Shown: positions 6,640 to 7,035 of the stretch, one piece after another
Layout: the number at the start of each line of letters is the position of its first letter
Numbering within the stretch: the stretch's first letter is position 1
Source: DATGWF01 sp035299585
Lineage (GTDB): Bacteria; Actinomycetota; Actinomycetes; Actinomycetales; Microbacteriaceae
Length of the DNA stretch: 7,035 nucleotides
Direction: 5' to 3'
Assembly: GCA_035299585.1 (NCBI GenBank)
Contig: DATGWF010000116.1
Coordinates: forward strand, 1 to 7,035
Notes under the pieces: model-generated
Told to the model about the DNA's origin: nothing
Database searches by the model: none
Seen by the model: the letters and a program-made list of their open reading frames with translations, nothing else
Translations under genes and position numbers: made by a program

Positions 6640-6684
6640 CTAGACGTCGTAAGCGAACACAGAATTTCCGCCAAGAACCTTCAT
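6640..6684 (-). CDS. Possible 14-codon leader peptide before the hairpin and ABC operon
   Basis: GAAGG lies 4 nt before an ATG at 6684 that opens a 14-codon frame, MKVLGGNSVFAYDV, ending in TAG. After the TAG the same frame stays open for 36 more codons, with two tryptophans (ELWKV, LDWLF), to a TGA at 6529-6531, across the hairpin. The ribosome site and the position before a hairpin and an exporter operon are what would be expected of a regulatory leader peptide. Codon third positions are not GC-rich and no family is recognised. It may be chance. Confidence 0.18.
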   Translation of the reverse strand: MKVLGGNSVFAYDV

Positions 6685-6717
6685 GATGCCTTCGCGTCGA
6701 GAGGAAGGAAATGTGAA

Positions 6718-7035
6718 CTAGGGCTTGGCGTAGCCGTTGAGCCAGCGGTCAAGCTGCTCGTACGCTTCGGCACGGACCTCCGGCGCCGACAAGAACACAT
6801 CGTGTAGCGCTCCGTCGATTCGGACGACCGTGACCGTCTCGCCGAGGTTGATGGCACGCTTGGCGATGTCGTCGACGACGAGCACCGTGTCGGCCCGAAG
6901 CATGCCGTCCCGCCACACCGGCGAGATGAGGGAACGCTTCGACAGCAACGTGAGCACCGGCACGTCAATCGTGAGTCCCGCGGCAATCTGGCGATGCCCG
7001 GAAACGACCGCGGTTCCCCACGCCGGCCGGGCTAC
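6718..7035 (-). CDS. Alpha/beta hydrolase (lysophospholipase / serine aminopeptidase S33-like), C-terminal part
   Basis: The last 105 residues are present and the frame is open to the right edge; the GTG at 6963 is internal. The visible part corresponds to the final third of an alpha/beta-hydrolase fold. A strand DVPVLTLLSKRS is followed by ADTVLVVDDIAKRA, whose aspartates are candidates for the acid of the triad. VTVVRIDGALHDVFLS then carries the expected catalytic histidine in GALHDV. It ends with an amphipathic helix, YEQLDRWLNGYAKP. The nucleophile serine would lie outside the window. Family members cleave esters or acylglycerols; the substrate is unknown. The gene runs in the same direction as the ABC operon, but 320 nt and a hairpin separate them, so co-transcription is doubtful. 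Confidence 0.85.
   Translation of the reverse strand, partial: VARPAWGTAVVSGHRQIAAGLTIDVPVLTLLSKRSLISPVWRDGMLRADTVLVVDDIAKRAINLGETVTVVRIDGALHDVFLSAPEVRAEAYEQLDRWLNGYAKP

Larger units (their letters stand above)
6398..6717. other. 320-nt intergenic region upstream of the ABC exporter operon
   Basis: No clear gene fills this gap between the alpha/beta hydrolase stop and the ATPase start. It contains a perfect 10-bp hairpin (6537-6561); two copies of CGTCGAAA at 6565-6572 and 6576-6583, 11 bp apart (one helical turn); an inverted repeat AGCGG/CCGCT around 8 nt (6460-6477); and a 14-codon minus-strand frame at 6684-6640. A 66-codon plus-strand frame (6443-6643) begins after GGTGA, is serine-rich, resembles no family I know and lacks strong third-position GC. 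I could not find a convincing -35/-10 pair for the ABC operon. TACTTT at 6575-6570 (minus) fits TANNNT but has no partner -35. Confidence 0.6.

Noticed and set aside
6520..6807. 95-codon plus-strand frame
   Set aside because: It runs antisense into the alpha/beta hydrolase gene and shows no domain features.
1..7035. tRNA, rRNA, CRISPR array, insertion sequence or integrase
   Set aside because: None seen by eye on either strand: no spaced repeats, no transposase motifs and no tRNA-like cloverleaf noticed.

Overview
This is a GC-rich, tightly packed bacterial window that reads as a high-GC actinobacterium, most likely Micrococcales and plausibly Microbacteriaceae. That assignment rests on the wording of the YajQ protein, on TANNNT-type -10 boxes placed about 7 nt before start codons (leaderless genes), and on the style of the alpha/beta hydrolase at the right edge. 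It comes from recall of family sequences, not from a search.

Layout, left to right. (1) At 2-313 (+) is the C-terminal tail of an AMP-forming acyl-CoA synthetase/adenylating enzyme whose body lies outside the window. (2) At 3269-301 (-) is a two-gene operon. It starts with a divergent member of the isocitrate/isopropylmalate dehydrogenase family. Coupled to it by an ATGA overlap is a 625-aa fusion of an isochorismatase-type cysteine hydrolase (N-terminal) with an aldehyde dehydrogenase (C-terminal). The fusion gene and the synthetase converge with a 13-nt tail overlap. (3) At 3395-3883 (+) is yajQ, divergent from the operon. Both sides of the 125-nt gap have promoter elements that place the transcript start at or beside the start codon. 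(4) At 6397-3907 (-) is a three-gene ABC-2 exporter operon: one DrrA/NatA-like ATPase and two different six-helix permeases, joined by ATGA and GTGA overlaps. (5) At 6398-6717 is a 320-nt gap with a perfect 10-bp hairpin, a tandem 8-bp repeat and small reading frames of uncertain status. (6) At 6718-7035 (-) is the C-terminal part of an alpha/beta hydrolase that continues past the right edge.

How the genes work together. The dehydrogenase and the hydrolase-ALDH fusion almost certainly serve one pathway, with an NAD-linked oxidation of a hydroxyacid, an amide/ureide-type or related hydrolysis, and an aldehyde-to-acid oxidation. The neighbouring synthetase could activate the resulting acid, but it is on the other strand and the link is only positional. 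The substrate cannot be read from the sequence. The dehydrogenase lacks one conserved substrate-binding arginine and one conserved asparagine, so ordinary leucine biosynthesis is unlikely. The ABC operon looks like a self-contained drug/lipid-type exporter. The most interesting points are the hydrolase-ALDH fusion operon and the leader region of the exporter.
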